From: Paenarthrobacter ilicis
GTDB taxonomy: Bacteria > Actinomycetota > Actinomycetes > Actinomycetales > Micrococcaceae
DNA: 64,000 nucleotides
Direction: 5' to 3'
Assembly: GCF_016907545.1 (NCBI RefSeq)
Contig: NZ_JAFBCD010000001.1
Span: 434,001 to 498,000 of the forward strand
The notes under the pieces were generated by a model. That model did no database searches. It worked only from the letters and a program-made list of their open reading frames with translations, and was not told the origin of the DNA. The first letter of the stretch is position 1. The number at the start of each line of letters is the position of its first letter. This document shows, in pieces, positions 28,559 through 35,857 of the stretch. The position numbers and the translations under genes were made by a program.

Positions 28559-29520
28559 GCGTGCCCACAATCGGGTGCCGGAGTGCTTTTGACGTCCAGC
28601 GAACCAAACTCCAAGGTCATGCGTGCAGGCTGCCGGACCAGCGTGGGATCCACCACCCACTCAAGGATACGTTGGGCCATGAGGGCACCGATCAGCGTGT
28701 TGGTGACACCGTGGGACCACGGGGTAACACCATTGCCGGCCGCGGTTTCGGGATACCAGCACGCCAAGCATGGGCGGTGTTCCGGGATGAACAACGGTCC
28801 TACGTGACCGAATTCGACTCCCACCGCACCGGTCATCACCGGCTTTCCCTGACGCAGGGCGGCGTCGACAACCAAACGTTCAGCGCCTGCAGGAGTATCT
28901 ATGCAGGACGCCACCACGGTCACATCGGGGTGGTCAAGGAGCAACTGTGCCACATCGTCACCGCTGGTAATGAGTTGCTCGATCGTCGTGACGGCAGGAT
29001 TGCCCGCGCGCTCCTCTATCCAGGTTGCCGTCCGTTCGAGCTTGCTGGCACCGACCTCGGAAGACCGCCACAGGAATTGCCGGTTGAAGTTGGAGAGCTC
29101 AACTTTGTCGTGATCGAGGAGCACGAAGTCGCGTACACCGGCGGCTACCAAGTGCTGGATCACTACCGTGCCTGTGCCGCCCACTCCGAGTACCAGAACG
29201 CGCTGATTGCTGATGCGTTGCTGCGCCCGTTGGGGGTCATTGCAAAGAGTTGCCAGGTAGCCCTGGGAGCGGCTTAGGCGAGCGTCGGTAGACAGTTCCG
29301 GATGGTGCTCAACAATAAGACCCCTCACCAGGAATTCGTGCAGCAGGCGTCGAACCTCCGGCTGGGCTTCCCCTGGCGCTGCCATTGCTGAAAGCAGGCC
29401 TTGAGGAGTGATATTGAACTTGGCAAGCGAAACCGTACGGCGCGCGCGCTCATCGTCAATGGTGAGGGTACTGCCGTCGAAGCTGACGGCCTTGGCAGGA
29501 TGAAATCGATACTGGAACAT
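28555..29520 (-). CDS. E1/ThiF-like adenylating protein of a RiPP-like cluster
   Basis: The 321-residue protein has an N-terminal winged-helix-like segment (about 1-75, possibly a precursor-recognition element) and an E1 domain. The latter shows the nucleotide loop LGVGGTG (111-117), DHDKVELSNFNRQ (Asp136, Asp138, Arg147), ASCIDTPAGAERLVVDA and a CLACW pair (Cys251, Cys254), with a single Cys318 near the C terminus. Family members (ThiF, MoeB, MccB, PaaA, TOMM ocin-ThiF) adenylate a peptide C terminus or bind the leader. It follows the precursor gene by 47 bp, with a hairpin in between. No ribosome site is adjacent to the ATG. Alternatives are a leader-binding scaffold without catalysis. Confidence 0.85.
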   Translation of the reverse strand: MFQYRFHPAKAVSFDGSTLTIDDERARRTVSLAKFNITPQGLLSAMAAPGEAQPEVRRLLHEFLVRGLIVEHHPELSTDARLSRSQGYLATLCNDPQRAQQRISNQRVLVLGVGGTGTVVIQHLVAAGVRDFVLLDHDKVELSNFNRQFLWRSSEVGASKLERTATWIEERAGNPAVTTIEQLITSGDDVAQLLLDHPDVTVVASCIDTPAGAERLVVDAALRQGKPVMTGAVGVEFGHVGPLFIPEHRPCLACWYPETAAGNGVTPWSHGVTNTLIGALMAQRILEWVVDPTLVRQPARMTLEFGSLDVKSTPAPDCGHA

Positions 29521-29525
29521 AGAAT

Positions 29526-29553
29526 GCGGCGGGCGCCGAAAGGCACCCGCCGC
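29526..29553 (-). terminator. Strong hairpin between precursor and E1 gene (attenuator or translation element)
   Basis: On the minus strand GCGGCGGGTGCC and GGCGCCCGCCGC pair over a TTTC loop (one G-T). No T tract follows. AGGGAG lies directly before the stem and ATTCT plus the E1 ATG directly after it, so the hairpin may bring the ribosome site next to the start, or reduce read-through from the precursor gene. Confidence 0.65.
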
Positions 29554-29567
29554 TCCCTGTGATTTGA

Positions 29568-29705
29568 TCAGCAGCGTCGCATCACAAATTCGCTGGGATC
29601 AAAGTTGGTGGTCGTCTCGAAGAACTCGTCGAACTCGATGCCCTTGAGGCCGTCTTCGAGGGCTTCGAGGGCCCCGGTCTCAATGCTTGTATCAGACTTC
29701 TGCAT
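29568..29705 (-). CDS. 45-residue candidate RiPP precursor peptide ending in Arg-Arg-Cys
   Basis: A short frame, missed by normal length cut-offs, starts at ATG 29705 with GGGAG six bases upstream and stops at 29568. It begins MQKSDTSIETG, continues with an acidic amphipathic stretch rich in Glu, Asp, Leu and Phe, and ends NFDPSEFVMRRC. The acidic, helix-prone N-terminal two thirds look like a leader. The only cysteine is the last residue, and Arg-Arg just before it breaks the acidic run. It is the first gene downstream of a good promoter and ahead of an E1-like gene, the classic place for a precursor. No class could be assigned. The core could be only a few C-terminal residues, as in microcin C or pantocin-type peptides. 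Confidence 0.72.
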   Translation of the reverse strand: MQKSDTSIETGALEALEDGLKGIEFDEFFETTTNFDPSEFVMRRC

Positions 29706-29807
29706 ATCATGCTCCCGTTCGTTAATCGGACGGAAATGCTTTCTGCATCCCCCGCAACCGAGCCTAGGGGATTGATGTGCAGTAAATCCAGACCTTGGAG
29801 ACTAAAA

Positions 29808-29836
29808 TTTTTAAGGTTTTGAAATCATGTTGTCAA
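29808..29836 (-). promoter_or_regulatory. Sigma70-type promoter of the RiPP-like operon
   Basis: On the minus strand TTGACA (29836-29831) is 17 bp from TAAAAA (29813-29808), about 100 bases before the precursor start. A second TTGACA at 29845-29840 makes the direct repeat TTGACAGAGTTGACAAC, perhaps an operator. The surrounding 29760-29900 stretch is clearly more AT-rich than the rest of the window. Confidence 0.55.
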
Positions 29837-29942
29837 CTCTGTCAATAAAGTGCTTTTTCCGCTTAATTTGATTGAGCCGATGCATTCTTCCACATTTTCC
29901 GATAGCGGCAAAGTCAAGTCCACCCGGTCCGTTCCGTGACGC

Positions 29943-30701
29943 TCAGAGGTTCCCCTCCGCGTAGATCCGCAACGCATCGCGGACAAATGTTGCCCCTGTT
30001 TCGCCACCGTAATTGGCTGCAAACCGCGGATCCTCCACATACATCCTGCCCAGCCCGATCACGTAACCTTTCGCGTCCCCGCCAGGTGCCGCCGTCGGGG
30101 TTCCCGGAACGCCGCGCAGCCACTCCACGTGGCGCTTTGCCAATGCCTGGGCTTGAGCACTGTCGGGTACAACGCCGGATTCCGCTGCCGCCATCCAGTC
30201 CGTGCCCAAATTCCGGACGCGGTCCTTCCAATGCTGCTTTTCGTCGGGACTCATGCCCCGCCACCAGGCATCGCCTGAGGCGTAGGCTTCCTTGCCCCAG
30301 CGGTCCTCCACCTCGTCCTTGTATTGCGTGTGGTCGAAGCCGTCAAACATGGTGTGTGCCATGAACGTGCCATCCCCTTTCAAAGTGTCGATTGTGTGCT
30401 GAACGGAGGCGATCTGCCGTGAGATCCGGTCCTGCTCCTGGGTGAGCCAGTTGAGGTGGCCACTCAGGGCCACCGCAGTGTCGGTCTCACGGTGGAGAAT
30501 ATCCGCGATGTCCGGCAGGCCCAGGCCCAGTTCTCTGAGCAAGAGGATCCGCTGCAGCTGCACCAAGGCCGGACCGTCATAAAAGCGGTAGCCGTTATGG
30601 CCGGTCCGGCTCGGCGTGAGCAGCCCGATGCTGTCATAGTGGCGCAGCGTGCGGCTGGTGGTTCCAGCGATCCTGGCGATTTCCTGGATTGACCAGTCCA
30701 T
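29943..30701 (-). CDS. TipA-like regulator: MerR DNA-binding domain plus TipAS antibiotic-recognition domain
   Basis: The 252-residue protein has a MerR winged helix (MDWSIQEIARIAGTTSRTLR, HYDSIGLLTPSRTGHNGYRF), a dimerisation coiled coil and a TipAS domain (about 115-252: YKDEVEDRWGKEAYASGDAW, ERIKG-like helices, GGETGATFVRDAL). In Streptomyces TipA this domain binds thiopeptides and, as I recall, one cysteine joins them covalently. No cysteine is present in this protein, so binding would be non-covalent. It has a good GGGGAG site and its own MerR-type promoter. It lies directly upstream of the RiPP-like operon on the same strand, so sensing of a peptide product is attractive, but TipA-like genes are also common elsewhere. 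Confidence 0.92.
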   Translation of the reverse strand: MDWSIQEIARIAGTTSRTLRHYDSIGLLTPSRTGHNGYRFYDGPALVQLQRILLLRELGLGLPDIADILHRETDTAVALSGHLNWLTQEQDRISRQIASVQHTIDTLKGDGTFMAHTMFDGFDHTQYKDEVEDRWGKEAYASGDAWWRGMSPDEKQHWKDRVRNLGTDWMAAAESGVVPDSAQAQALAKRHVEWLRGVPGTPTAAPGGDAKGYVIGLGRMYVEDPRFAANYGGETGATFVRDALRIYAEGNL

Positions 30702-30730
30702 TCGTCTCCCCGTTCTGTGCTTGTTCTTCG

Positions 30731-30761
30731 ACAGTAAAGGTTGACGTTACGTCAAGGTCAA
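30731..30761 (-). promoter_or_regulatory. MerR-type promoter with 19-bp spacer and palindromic operator
   Basis: On the minus strand TTGACC (30761-30756) and TACTGT (30736-30731) are 19 bp apart, the over-long spacing used by MerR-family activators. The spacer holds the perfect palindrome TTGACGTAACGTCAA (30755-30741). This should be the autoregulated promoter of the TipA-like gene. Confidence 0.65.
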
Positions 30762-30778
30762 GGGCCTGTTTTTCACCA

Positions 30779-31432
30779 TTAATCGGCGAGGATCAGGTAC
30801 AGGGCCCGGCGGGTTTCGTCCAGCTTTTCCATGGCGGCCTGGCGTTGCTCATCGGTGGCCGCTGTCCGGAACTGGTGGATGACTCCCATGAGCTTGCCCA
30901 CGCTTTGGTGGAAGGCTGCGCCGGTGCCATCAGCCTCCTGGTTCCAGGCGCTGGCGAGTTCTTCTTCGTGCTCGGCGATGTACGCCTTGCCGTCCTCGGT
31001 GAGGGTGAACTCGGTGCGGCGGCCTTCGCCCACAGCAACAATGAGTTCTTCATCCACCAGCTGCTGCAGCGTGGGGTACACGGATCCGGGGCTGGGGCGC
31101 CAGGCTCCGGAGGTCTTCTCGGCGATGGTTTTGATCAGGCCATAACCGTTGGAGGGTGACTCCGCCAGAAGCGACAGGATTGCCGCGCGGACATCGCCCC
31201 TGTTGGCGCGCCGTGAACCGCCGGGACCGAAGCCCCTGGGTCCGAAGCCTGGACCAAATCCCGGTCCGAATCCGCCGGGACCGAAGCCCGGGCCGAAGCC
31301 GCCGCCACCGTGGCCGCCCGGTCCGCGCCGGCCCTTGCCACGGTTGAATCGTCCCCGCCCTTGTCCGTGGCCGGGGTGGCCATGGTGCTCGTGTTCGGGG
31401 AAGGTGTTGTCGTTTTCGTTGATGCCTTTCAT
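30779..31432 (-). CDS. PadR-family transcriptional regulator with Gly/His-rich N-terminal extension
   Basis: Residues 1-80 are low-complexity: a His-rich stretch (EHEHHGHPGHGQGRGRFNRG) and then repeated GFGPGFGP units. From about residue 80 comes a PadR winged helix (DVRAAILSLLAESPSNGYGL; SGAWRPSPGSVYPTLQQLVD; VGEGRRTEFTLTEDGKAYI) and a C-terminal helical dimerisation arm. The frame is open to 31738 because of upstream tandem repeats, but the ATG at 31432 with AAAGGA is the first sensible start, just after a large palindrome. PadR proteins repress efflux and stress genes. No obvious target besides itself is adjacent. Metal binding by the His-rich tail is conceivable. Confidence 0.9.
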   Translation of the reverse strand: MKGINENDNTFPEHEHHGHPGHGQGRGRFNRGKGRRGPGGHGGGGFGPGFGPGGFGPGFGPGFGPRGFGPGGSRRANRGDVRAAILSLLAESPSNGYGLIKTIAEKTSGAWRPSPGSVYPTLQQLVDEELIVAVGEGRRTEFTLTEDGKAYIAEHEEELASAWNQEADGTGAAFHQSVGKLMGVIHQFRTAATDEQRQAAMEKLDETRRALYLILAD

Positions 31433-31476
31433 GGCAGCATCGTCCTTTCGGTTGGTGTTCACCGATTGGGTATCGG

Positions 31477-31506
31477 CGATAGTTAACGATATATCGGTAA
31501 CTATCG
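31477..31506. promoter_or_regulatory. 30-bp palindromic operator upstream of padR
   Basis: CGATAGTTA (31477-31485) and TAACTATCG (31498-31506) are perfect inverted arms; the 12 bases between them are also nearly palindromic around GATATATC. Overall 28 of 30 positions are symmetric. It lies 45 bases before the padR start and is probably the autorepression site. Confidence 0.7.
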
Positions 31507-31528
31507 ACACGTCAAGGGGTTCATGAAA

Positions 31529-31650
31529 ACGGGGCGGGATGTGAGAGAGGGACGCCCGGAACGGGGCGGGATGTGAGAGAGGGACGCCCGAAACGGGGCG
31601 GGATGTGAGAGAGGGACGCCGGGAACGGGGCGGGATGTGAGAGAGGGACG
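31529..31650. repeat. Four-copy tandem repeat, 32-bp period
   Basis: Units start at 31529, 31561, 31593 and 31625. Each carries ACGGGGCGGGATGTGAGAG followed by AGGGACG, with only one or two differences in the tail. The same core recurs near 43.4 kb. It lies between padR and nadE and is not coding on either strand in a believable way. Confidence 0.9.
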
Positions 31651-31660
31651 TTAAAGGGCG

Positions 31661-31703
31661 ACGGCGGGTGCTGGCTTCCGTGGGGAAGCCGGCACCCGCC
31701 GCC
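31661..31703 (-). terminator. Terminator hairpin after nadE
   Basis: GGCGGGTGCTGGCTTCC (31663-31679) pairs with GGAAGCCGGCACCCGCC (31684-31700), one mismatch, loop GTGG. Downstream on the minus strand there is CCCTTTAA. It closes the nadE transcript. Confidence 0.7.
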
Positions 31704-31728
31704 GTGGGTTGCTGCTGTAGGCCGAAGG

Positions 31729-32550
31729 TTACTTCCACCAGGTATCGAAGATGGTCACCGGAACGGTGCGCTTGTGGCGGGTGCGCAGGTACTTCTGCTC
31801 CAGGTTCGCCGCGACATCCCCAGGAACGTCCCGGCCCTCCAGGTAATCGTCAATCTGGTCGTAAGTGATGCCGAGCTCGTCCTCGTCGGTGCGGCCCGGC
31901 TTGTCGTCCAGGAGGTCTGCTGTGGGGACCTTCTTCCACAACCGCTCAGGGGCGCCCAGCTCGGCAAGGACCTGGCGGTTCTGGCGCTTGTTGAGGCCGA
32001 AGAGGGGGAGGATGTCCGCGCCGCCGTCGCCGAACTTTGTGAAGAATCCCGTGACGGATTCGGCGCCGTGATCGGTACCGATCACCAGGTAGTTGTGCTC
32101 ACCGGCCAGTGCGTACTGGGCGATCATGCGGGCACGGGCCTTGGTGTTGCCTTTGTGGAAGTCGGAGATTTCCTCGCCAGTGGTCTTCTGGAACTCGTCC
32201 TCGAAACCGTCCACGGCCGCGGCGATGTTGAAGGTCCATTCGGTTTTGGCGTTGATGAAGTCCAGGGCAGCCTGGGCATCGTCCTCATCATGCTGTACGC
32301 CGTAGGGGAGCCGCACGGCTACAAAGTTGACGTCGACGCCGTCGGCCGTCAGTTCCTCCACGGCCAGCTGGGCCAAGCGGCCTGCCAGGGTTGAATCGAG
32401 TCCACCGGAAATGCCCAGGACAAAACCCTTGGTTCCCGTGGCTTTCAGGTAGTCCTTCAGGAAGTCCACCCGCTTGCGGATCTCCTCCGCAGGATTGATC
32501 CGGGGCTGGACGCCCATTTCCTCAATGATTGTGGCCTGGAGTTCGCGCAT
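31729..32550 (-). CDS. nadE: Ammonia-dependent NAD+ synthetase
   Basis: The 273-residue protein has the PP-loop ATP site [16 protein letters not shown] and the NadE blocks [40 protein letters not shown] and [14 protein letters not shown]. It joins ammonia to deamido-NAD+ with ATP, the last step of NAD synthesis. The length is that of the small, ammonia-using class; there is no glutaminase domain. A terminator follows the gene and it seems monocistronic. It begins REL, from an ATG at 32550. Confidence 0.95.
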   Translation of the reverse strand: MRELQATIIEEMGVQPRINPAEEIRKRVDFLKDYLKATGTKGFVLGISGGLDSTLAGRLAQLAVEELTADGVDVNFVAVRLPYGVQHDEDDAQAALDFINAKTEWTFNIAAAVDGFEDEFQKTTGEEISDFHKGNTKARARMIAQYALAGEHNYLVIGTDHGAESVTGFFTKFGDGGADILPLFGLNKRQNRQVLAELGAPERLWKKVPTADLLDDKPGRTDEDELGITYDQIDDYLEGRDVPGDVAANLEQKYLRTRHKRTVPVTIFDTWWK

Positions 32551-32621
32551 GGGTTCAACACTAGTCAGCGCAGTTGTGAACGCTCAACCATTTCGCCGCC
32601 CAAGTTGCCCCTGTTACAGGT

Positions 32622-32675
32622 TTGGGCACGGTAACCTGTTTGGGCGCGGTTACCTACTTGGGCGCGGAACCGGTG
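32622..32675. repeat. Three-copy 18-bp repeat at the end of the LacI gene
   Basis: TTGGGCACGGTAACCTG-like units start at 32622, 32640 and 32658; the last includes the LacI stop region. GGTAACC and GGTTACC within it are inverted and may form a terminator stem on the minus strand. Confidence 0.6.
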
Positions 32676-33670
32676 GAGCCGCGCACGGTGAGGTGGGTGG
32701 GCATCACCGACCGGTTGCGGTTCCCGCCGCCGGCCAAGGGGTTCAGCTGCGCCAGCAGCATGGAAACGGCCACCCGCCCGGCCTGTTCGATGGGTGAGCT
32801 CATGGTGGTCAGCGGGGGATTGCAGAAGTCGGCACCGAAAATATCGTCGCAGCCCACAATGCTCATGTCCTCGGGTACCCGGAGTCCGCGCTCGCGCAGC
32901 CGCTGCAGCATGCCGATGGCAATGAGGTCGTTGAACACGATGCACGCCGTCACACCGCTGTGGACGGCGGCGTCGGCGGCAGCTGCCCCGGACTGGGTTT
33001 TAGGGGCAAAGGGGCCCAGTACGCGGACGTCGATGCCGCGCGTTTCGGCCGCCGCGGACAGCGCCTCCCAGCGGCGTGCGCTGGATTGCGAGACGGCCGG
33101 GCCGGAAACGTACGCCACCGAGGTGTGACCCAGTGAGATGAGGTGGTCCAACGCCTGAGGCATGGCGGACGGGGTATCGATGATCACCGCCGGCACGCCG
33201 TCAACGTCGCGGTTCACCGTGACCATGGGCATCTTGGCGCCGGCGCTGACCAGTGCCTCGTCATTCAGGCGGGAGGCGGCAACAATGACGCCGTCCGCGC
33301 TCTTGCGCAGTTGTTCAAGGGTGCTGGCCTCCACCTCATCCGATTCCTCCGTATCCACCAGGAGTTGCGTGTAACCGGCGGCCTTCAGTTGCAGCTGGGT
33401 TCCCCTGATGAGGTCGAAGTAGAACGGGTTGGTGATGTCAGGCACCAGGACGCCCACGGCGCCGGTCTTGCCGGAACTCAGTGCTTTGGCCTGTGAGTTG
33501 GGCGTGTAGTTGAGTTCGACGGCGGCAGCCTGGATCCGCTCGCGGGTGCGGATATTGACCCGCTCGGGATTGGCGAGGGCCCGGGAAACGGTGGACGCTG
33601 CGACACCGCACAATGCTGCGATGTCATGGATGGTGGCCGGGCGGCCTGCAGCCACGGGTTGCGTCACCAT
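32654..33670 (-). CDS. LacI-family regulator (paralogue 1 of the hexuronate/glycoside regulon)
   Basis: The 338-residue protein has a LacI helix-turn-helix (ATIHDIAALCGVAASTVSRA, LANPERVN) and a periplasmic-binding-like sugar domain (GVLVPDITNPFYFDLIRGTQ; SIVGCDDIFGADFCNPPLTT). The frame is open to 33760, but the ATG at 33670 follows GAGAGGA by about seven bases and is the right start. It is divergent from a TIM-barrel isomerase gene and has an 18-bp LacI operator in between. It closely resembles the second LacI protein at 43475, down to the DDIFGADF block. A repressor of the whole 33.8-52.7 kb region, relieved by a hexuronate-derived metabolite, is the likely role. Confidence 0.92.
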   Translation of the reverse strand: MVTQPVAAGRPATIHDIAALCGVAASTVSRALANPERVNIRTRERIQAAAVELNYTPNSQAKALSSGKTGAVGVLVPDITNPFYFDLIRGTQLQLKAAGYTQLLVDTEESDEVEASTLEQLRKSADGVIVAASRLNDEALVSAGAKMPMVTVNRDVDGVPAVIIDTPSAMPQALDHLISLGHTSVAYVSGPAVSQSSARRWEALSAAAETRGIDVRVLGPFAPKTQSGAAAADAAVHSGVTACIVFNDLIAIGMLQRLRERGLRVPEDMSIVGCDDIFGADFCNPPLTTMSSPIEQAGRVAVSMLLAQLNPLAGGGNRNRSVMPTHLTVRGSTGSAPK

Positions 33671-33753
33671 GGGGCGTTCCTCTCTGAACGTGGAGCGATC
33701 GGGTTGTGACCACTGCCACACCGTTGACCAAGAGTGCCACACTTTGGCAGTTA

Positions 33754-33771
33754 TTGGCAATCGGTTGTCAA
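33754..33771. promoter_or_regulatory. LacI-type operator 1
   Basis: TTGGCAATCGGTTGTCAA, a near-palindrome, lies between the divergent LacI and TIM-barrel genes. It matches four other strong sites in the window at 14 or more of 18 positions. Confidence 0.75.
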
Positions 33772-33866
33772 TGCCGTGCCAAACTGGCTAAACTCGGGGA
33801 CAAAGAAGCTCCTGTGAACTGCATCACCGCCCTCGGAGAGTGCCACAGGGCAACCTAGGAGATGAC

Positions 33867-34712
33867 GTGACCCACCCCAGCGCCGTGTGGAACCTTTCAG
33901 GTTTTGGCGACGAAGTTGACCCCGATCCCGCCGTCCAAGCCGCCGTGCTCCTGGCGTTGGGAGCCAGCCATATTGAAGTCCGCAGCGCGTGGGGCACCAA
34001 TGTCTCGGAGCTCGCGCCGGAAGATGTTGTACGGCTGAAGGGCATCCTGGATGACAAGGGCCTGAAGGTATCCGCAGTAGCCAGCCCCATTGGCAAGGTG
34101 GATGTCTCGCTCCCTGTTGAGCACGAGGTCACCAGGCTCCGGCAGATCATTTCCGTAGCCAAGGGGCTGGGCGCCAAGTACGTCCGGATCTTCTCCTTCT
34201 ACCGCGCCGAGGGCCAAAGCCAGGATGAGATCCGGGACGCCGTCATGGAGCGGATGGAAGCGTTGGCCAAAGAAGCTGCCGGCCAGGACATTGTGCTGCT
34301 TCATGAGAATGAAAAGGGCATCTACGGAGACACCCCGGAACGGGTCCTGGACATCATGGAGTCGGTCAAGTCGCCGGCGCTGAAAGTCGCGTGGGACAAC
34401 GCCAACTTTGTCCAGGTGGGCGTCAAGCCGTACACGGAAGGCTACGCGCTCCTCCGCCCGTACCTGGAATACCTTCAGGTCAAGGATGCCATTGCCACCA
34501 CGGGAGAGGTAGTGCCCTCCGGTGAGGGGGATGGCGAGCTCGAAGAGACCATCGCCGCACTGGCTGCCGACGGCTACACGGGCTTCGCCTCGCTGGAGCC
34601 GCACCTTGCCAGTGCCCATGAGCTGGGCGGCTACTCGGGTCCGGTTGCTTTTGGCGTGGCGGCGCGCGCGTTCGCTGGGTTGGCAACAAAGAGCGGCGTC
34701 ACTCTTTCCTGA
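33867..34712 (+). CDS. Sugar phosphate isomerase/epimerase-like TIM-barrel protein (1)
   Basis: The 281-residue protein is an AP-endonuclease-2-type TIM barrel: SHIEVRSAWGTNVSELAPED, GAKYVRIFSFYRAEGQ, IVLLHENEKGIYGDTPERVL, ALKVAWDNANFVQVG and FASLEPHLA, with Glu, His and Asp residues placed as a divalent-metal site. Such proteins are isomerases, epimerases or beta-eliminating lyases of keto sugars. AGGAG five bases before GTG 33867 sets the start; the frame to 33840 has none. It begins the operon with a Gfo/Idh/MocA oxidoreductase next door, the pair seen in pathways that oxidise and then cleave glycosides. The exact reaction is not readable. Confidence 0.85.
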   Translation: MTHPSAVWNLSGFGDEVDPDPAVQAAVLLALGASHIEVRSAWGTNVSELAPEDVVRLKGILDDKGLKVSAVASPIGKVDVSLPVEHEVTRLRQIISVAKGLGAKYVRIFSFYRAEGQSQDEIRDAVMERMEALAKEAAGQDIVLLHENEKGIYGDTPERVLDIMESVKSPALKVAWDNANFVQVGVKPYTEGYALLRPYLEYLQVKDAIATTGEVVPSGEGDGELEETIAALAADGYTGFASLEPHLASAHELGGYSGPVAFGVAARAFAGLATKSGVTLS

Positions 34713-34778
34713 CCCCATGAACCACCCTGCATGAACCACCCAGTATCACCCCAGCATCATCCTTCGAAGGAGCAGGAA

Positions 34779-35786
34779 ATGCCTACAGCGGCAGTCATTG
34801 GTTGCGGAGATATCTCAACCGTCCATTTCGAGGCCCTGGCCGCCACCCCTGATGTGCAGCTGGTGGCTGTCTGCGACACGGATCCGGACAGGCTGGCCGC
34901 AGCGTCGGCCAGCCACAACGTGGCCGGGTACGCCGATTACCTTGAGATGCTGGAGGAGGCGCGTCCCGACGTCGTCCATGTCTGCACGCCGCACCATCTC
35001 CACGCGTCCATTGCGGCCGACTGCCTTGAGCGTGGTGTGAACGTGATCGTGGAGAAGCCCCTGGCCCACACCTTGGAGGAGGGGCGCCGGCTGATCGACG
35101 TGGCCGGGAGGAGTACGGCGAAAATCGCCGTCTGCTTCCAGAATCGATACAACGCGACGTCCAGGGCCATGCGTGAATTGCTCGACGACGGCGGGTTGGG
35201 CCAGGTGCTGGGCGCCTCGGCCACCGTGATGTGGCACCGGAATGCCGGCTACTACCGGAGCCGGCCGTGGCGCGGCACCTGGGCTGAAGGCGGCGGCGGG
35301 CTCATGATGAACCAGGCGATCCACACCGTGGACCTGCTGCAGTGGCTGGTGGGTGACGTTGCCAAGGTTGAAGGGCACGCCTCCACGCGCTCCCTGGGTG
35401 GTGTGATCGAGGTGGAGGACACTGCCGAGTTCGCTGCGGAGCATGTCAATGGGGCCCGCAGCGTGTTCTACGCGACCCTGGCCAATGCCAGCAATGCTCC
35501 CGTCACCTTGGAGATCGTCACAGAAAAGGCGACGCTCAGCTTGCGGGGGGACCTGACGGTCACCTATGCCGATGGCACGGTCGCCGTGACTGAGGAGCGT
35601 GTGGCGGAATCCGGCGGCAGGTCCTATTGGGGTGTCTCGCACGAGCTGCTCATCAAGGATTTTTACGCCACCTTGGACCAGCCCGGACCCTTCTGGATCA
35701 ATCCCGCGGAGGCCGGGAAGTCCCTTGCCATCATCAAGGAAATCTACGCCCAGAGCTACCCGGAGATACCCGCAACGGTGGCATGA
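34779..35786 (+). CDS. Gfo/Idh/MocA-family oxidoreductase (1)
   Basis: The 335-residue protein starts PTAAVIGCGDISTVHFEALA (NAD-binding Rossmann fold). It has VVHVCTPHHLHASIAADCLE, the EKPLAHTLEEGRRLI lysine motif that is central to catalysis in this family, and GGGGLMMNQAIHTVDLLQWL in the C-terminal domain. GAAGGAG before ATG 34779 rules out the longer frame. These enzymes oxidise or reduce a sugar hydroxyl, often at C3, with tightly held or free NAD(H). It is in one transcript with the TIM-barrel gene upstream. The sugar is unknown; context suggests a glycoside or hexuronide. Confidence 0.9.
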   Translation: MPTAAVIGCGDISTVHFEALAATPDVQLVAVCDTDPDRLAAASASHNVAGYADYLEMLEEARPDVVHVCTPHHLHASIAADCLERGVNVIVEKPLAHTLEEGRRLIDVAGRSTAKIAVCFQNRYNATSRAMRELLDDGGLGQVLGASATVMWHRNAGYYRSRPWRGTWAEGGGGLMMNQAIHTVDLLQWLVGDVAKVEGHASTRSLGGVIEVEDTAEFAAEHVNGARSVFYATLANASNAPVTLEIVTEKATLSLRGDLTVTYADGTVAVTEERVAESGGRSYWGVSHELLIKDFYATLDQPGPFWINPAEAGKSLAIIKEIYAQSYPEIPATVA

Positions 35787-35839
35787 TCCGCCGCGCAAAA
35801 GCACGCCGGGCTGCAACTTGGCAACAAATGCAGAAACTT

Positions 35840-35857
35840 TTGACAATCGGTTGCCAA
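35840..35857. promoter_or_regulatory. LacI-type operator 2
   Basis: TTGACAATCGGTTGCCAA lies 115 bp before the ABC transporter binding-protein gene. Confidence 0.75.

Noticed and set aside
23636..29705. Classical thiazole/oxazole (TOMM) or thiopeptide cluster
   Set aside because: No YcaO, no dehydratase and no Ser/Thr/Cys-rich core are present. The precursor has one terminal cysteine only.
31529..31650. CRISPR array
   Set aside because: The 32-bp period is repeat against repeat with no variable spacers, and no cas gene is near.
31433..31738. N-terminal extension of PadR through the tandem repeat
   Set aside because: The extension is an open frame only because of the repeats. It would pass over the palindromic operator and lacks a ribosome site.
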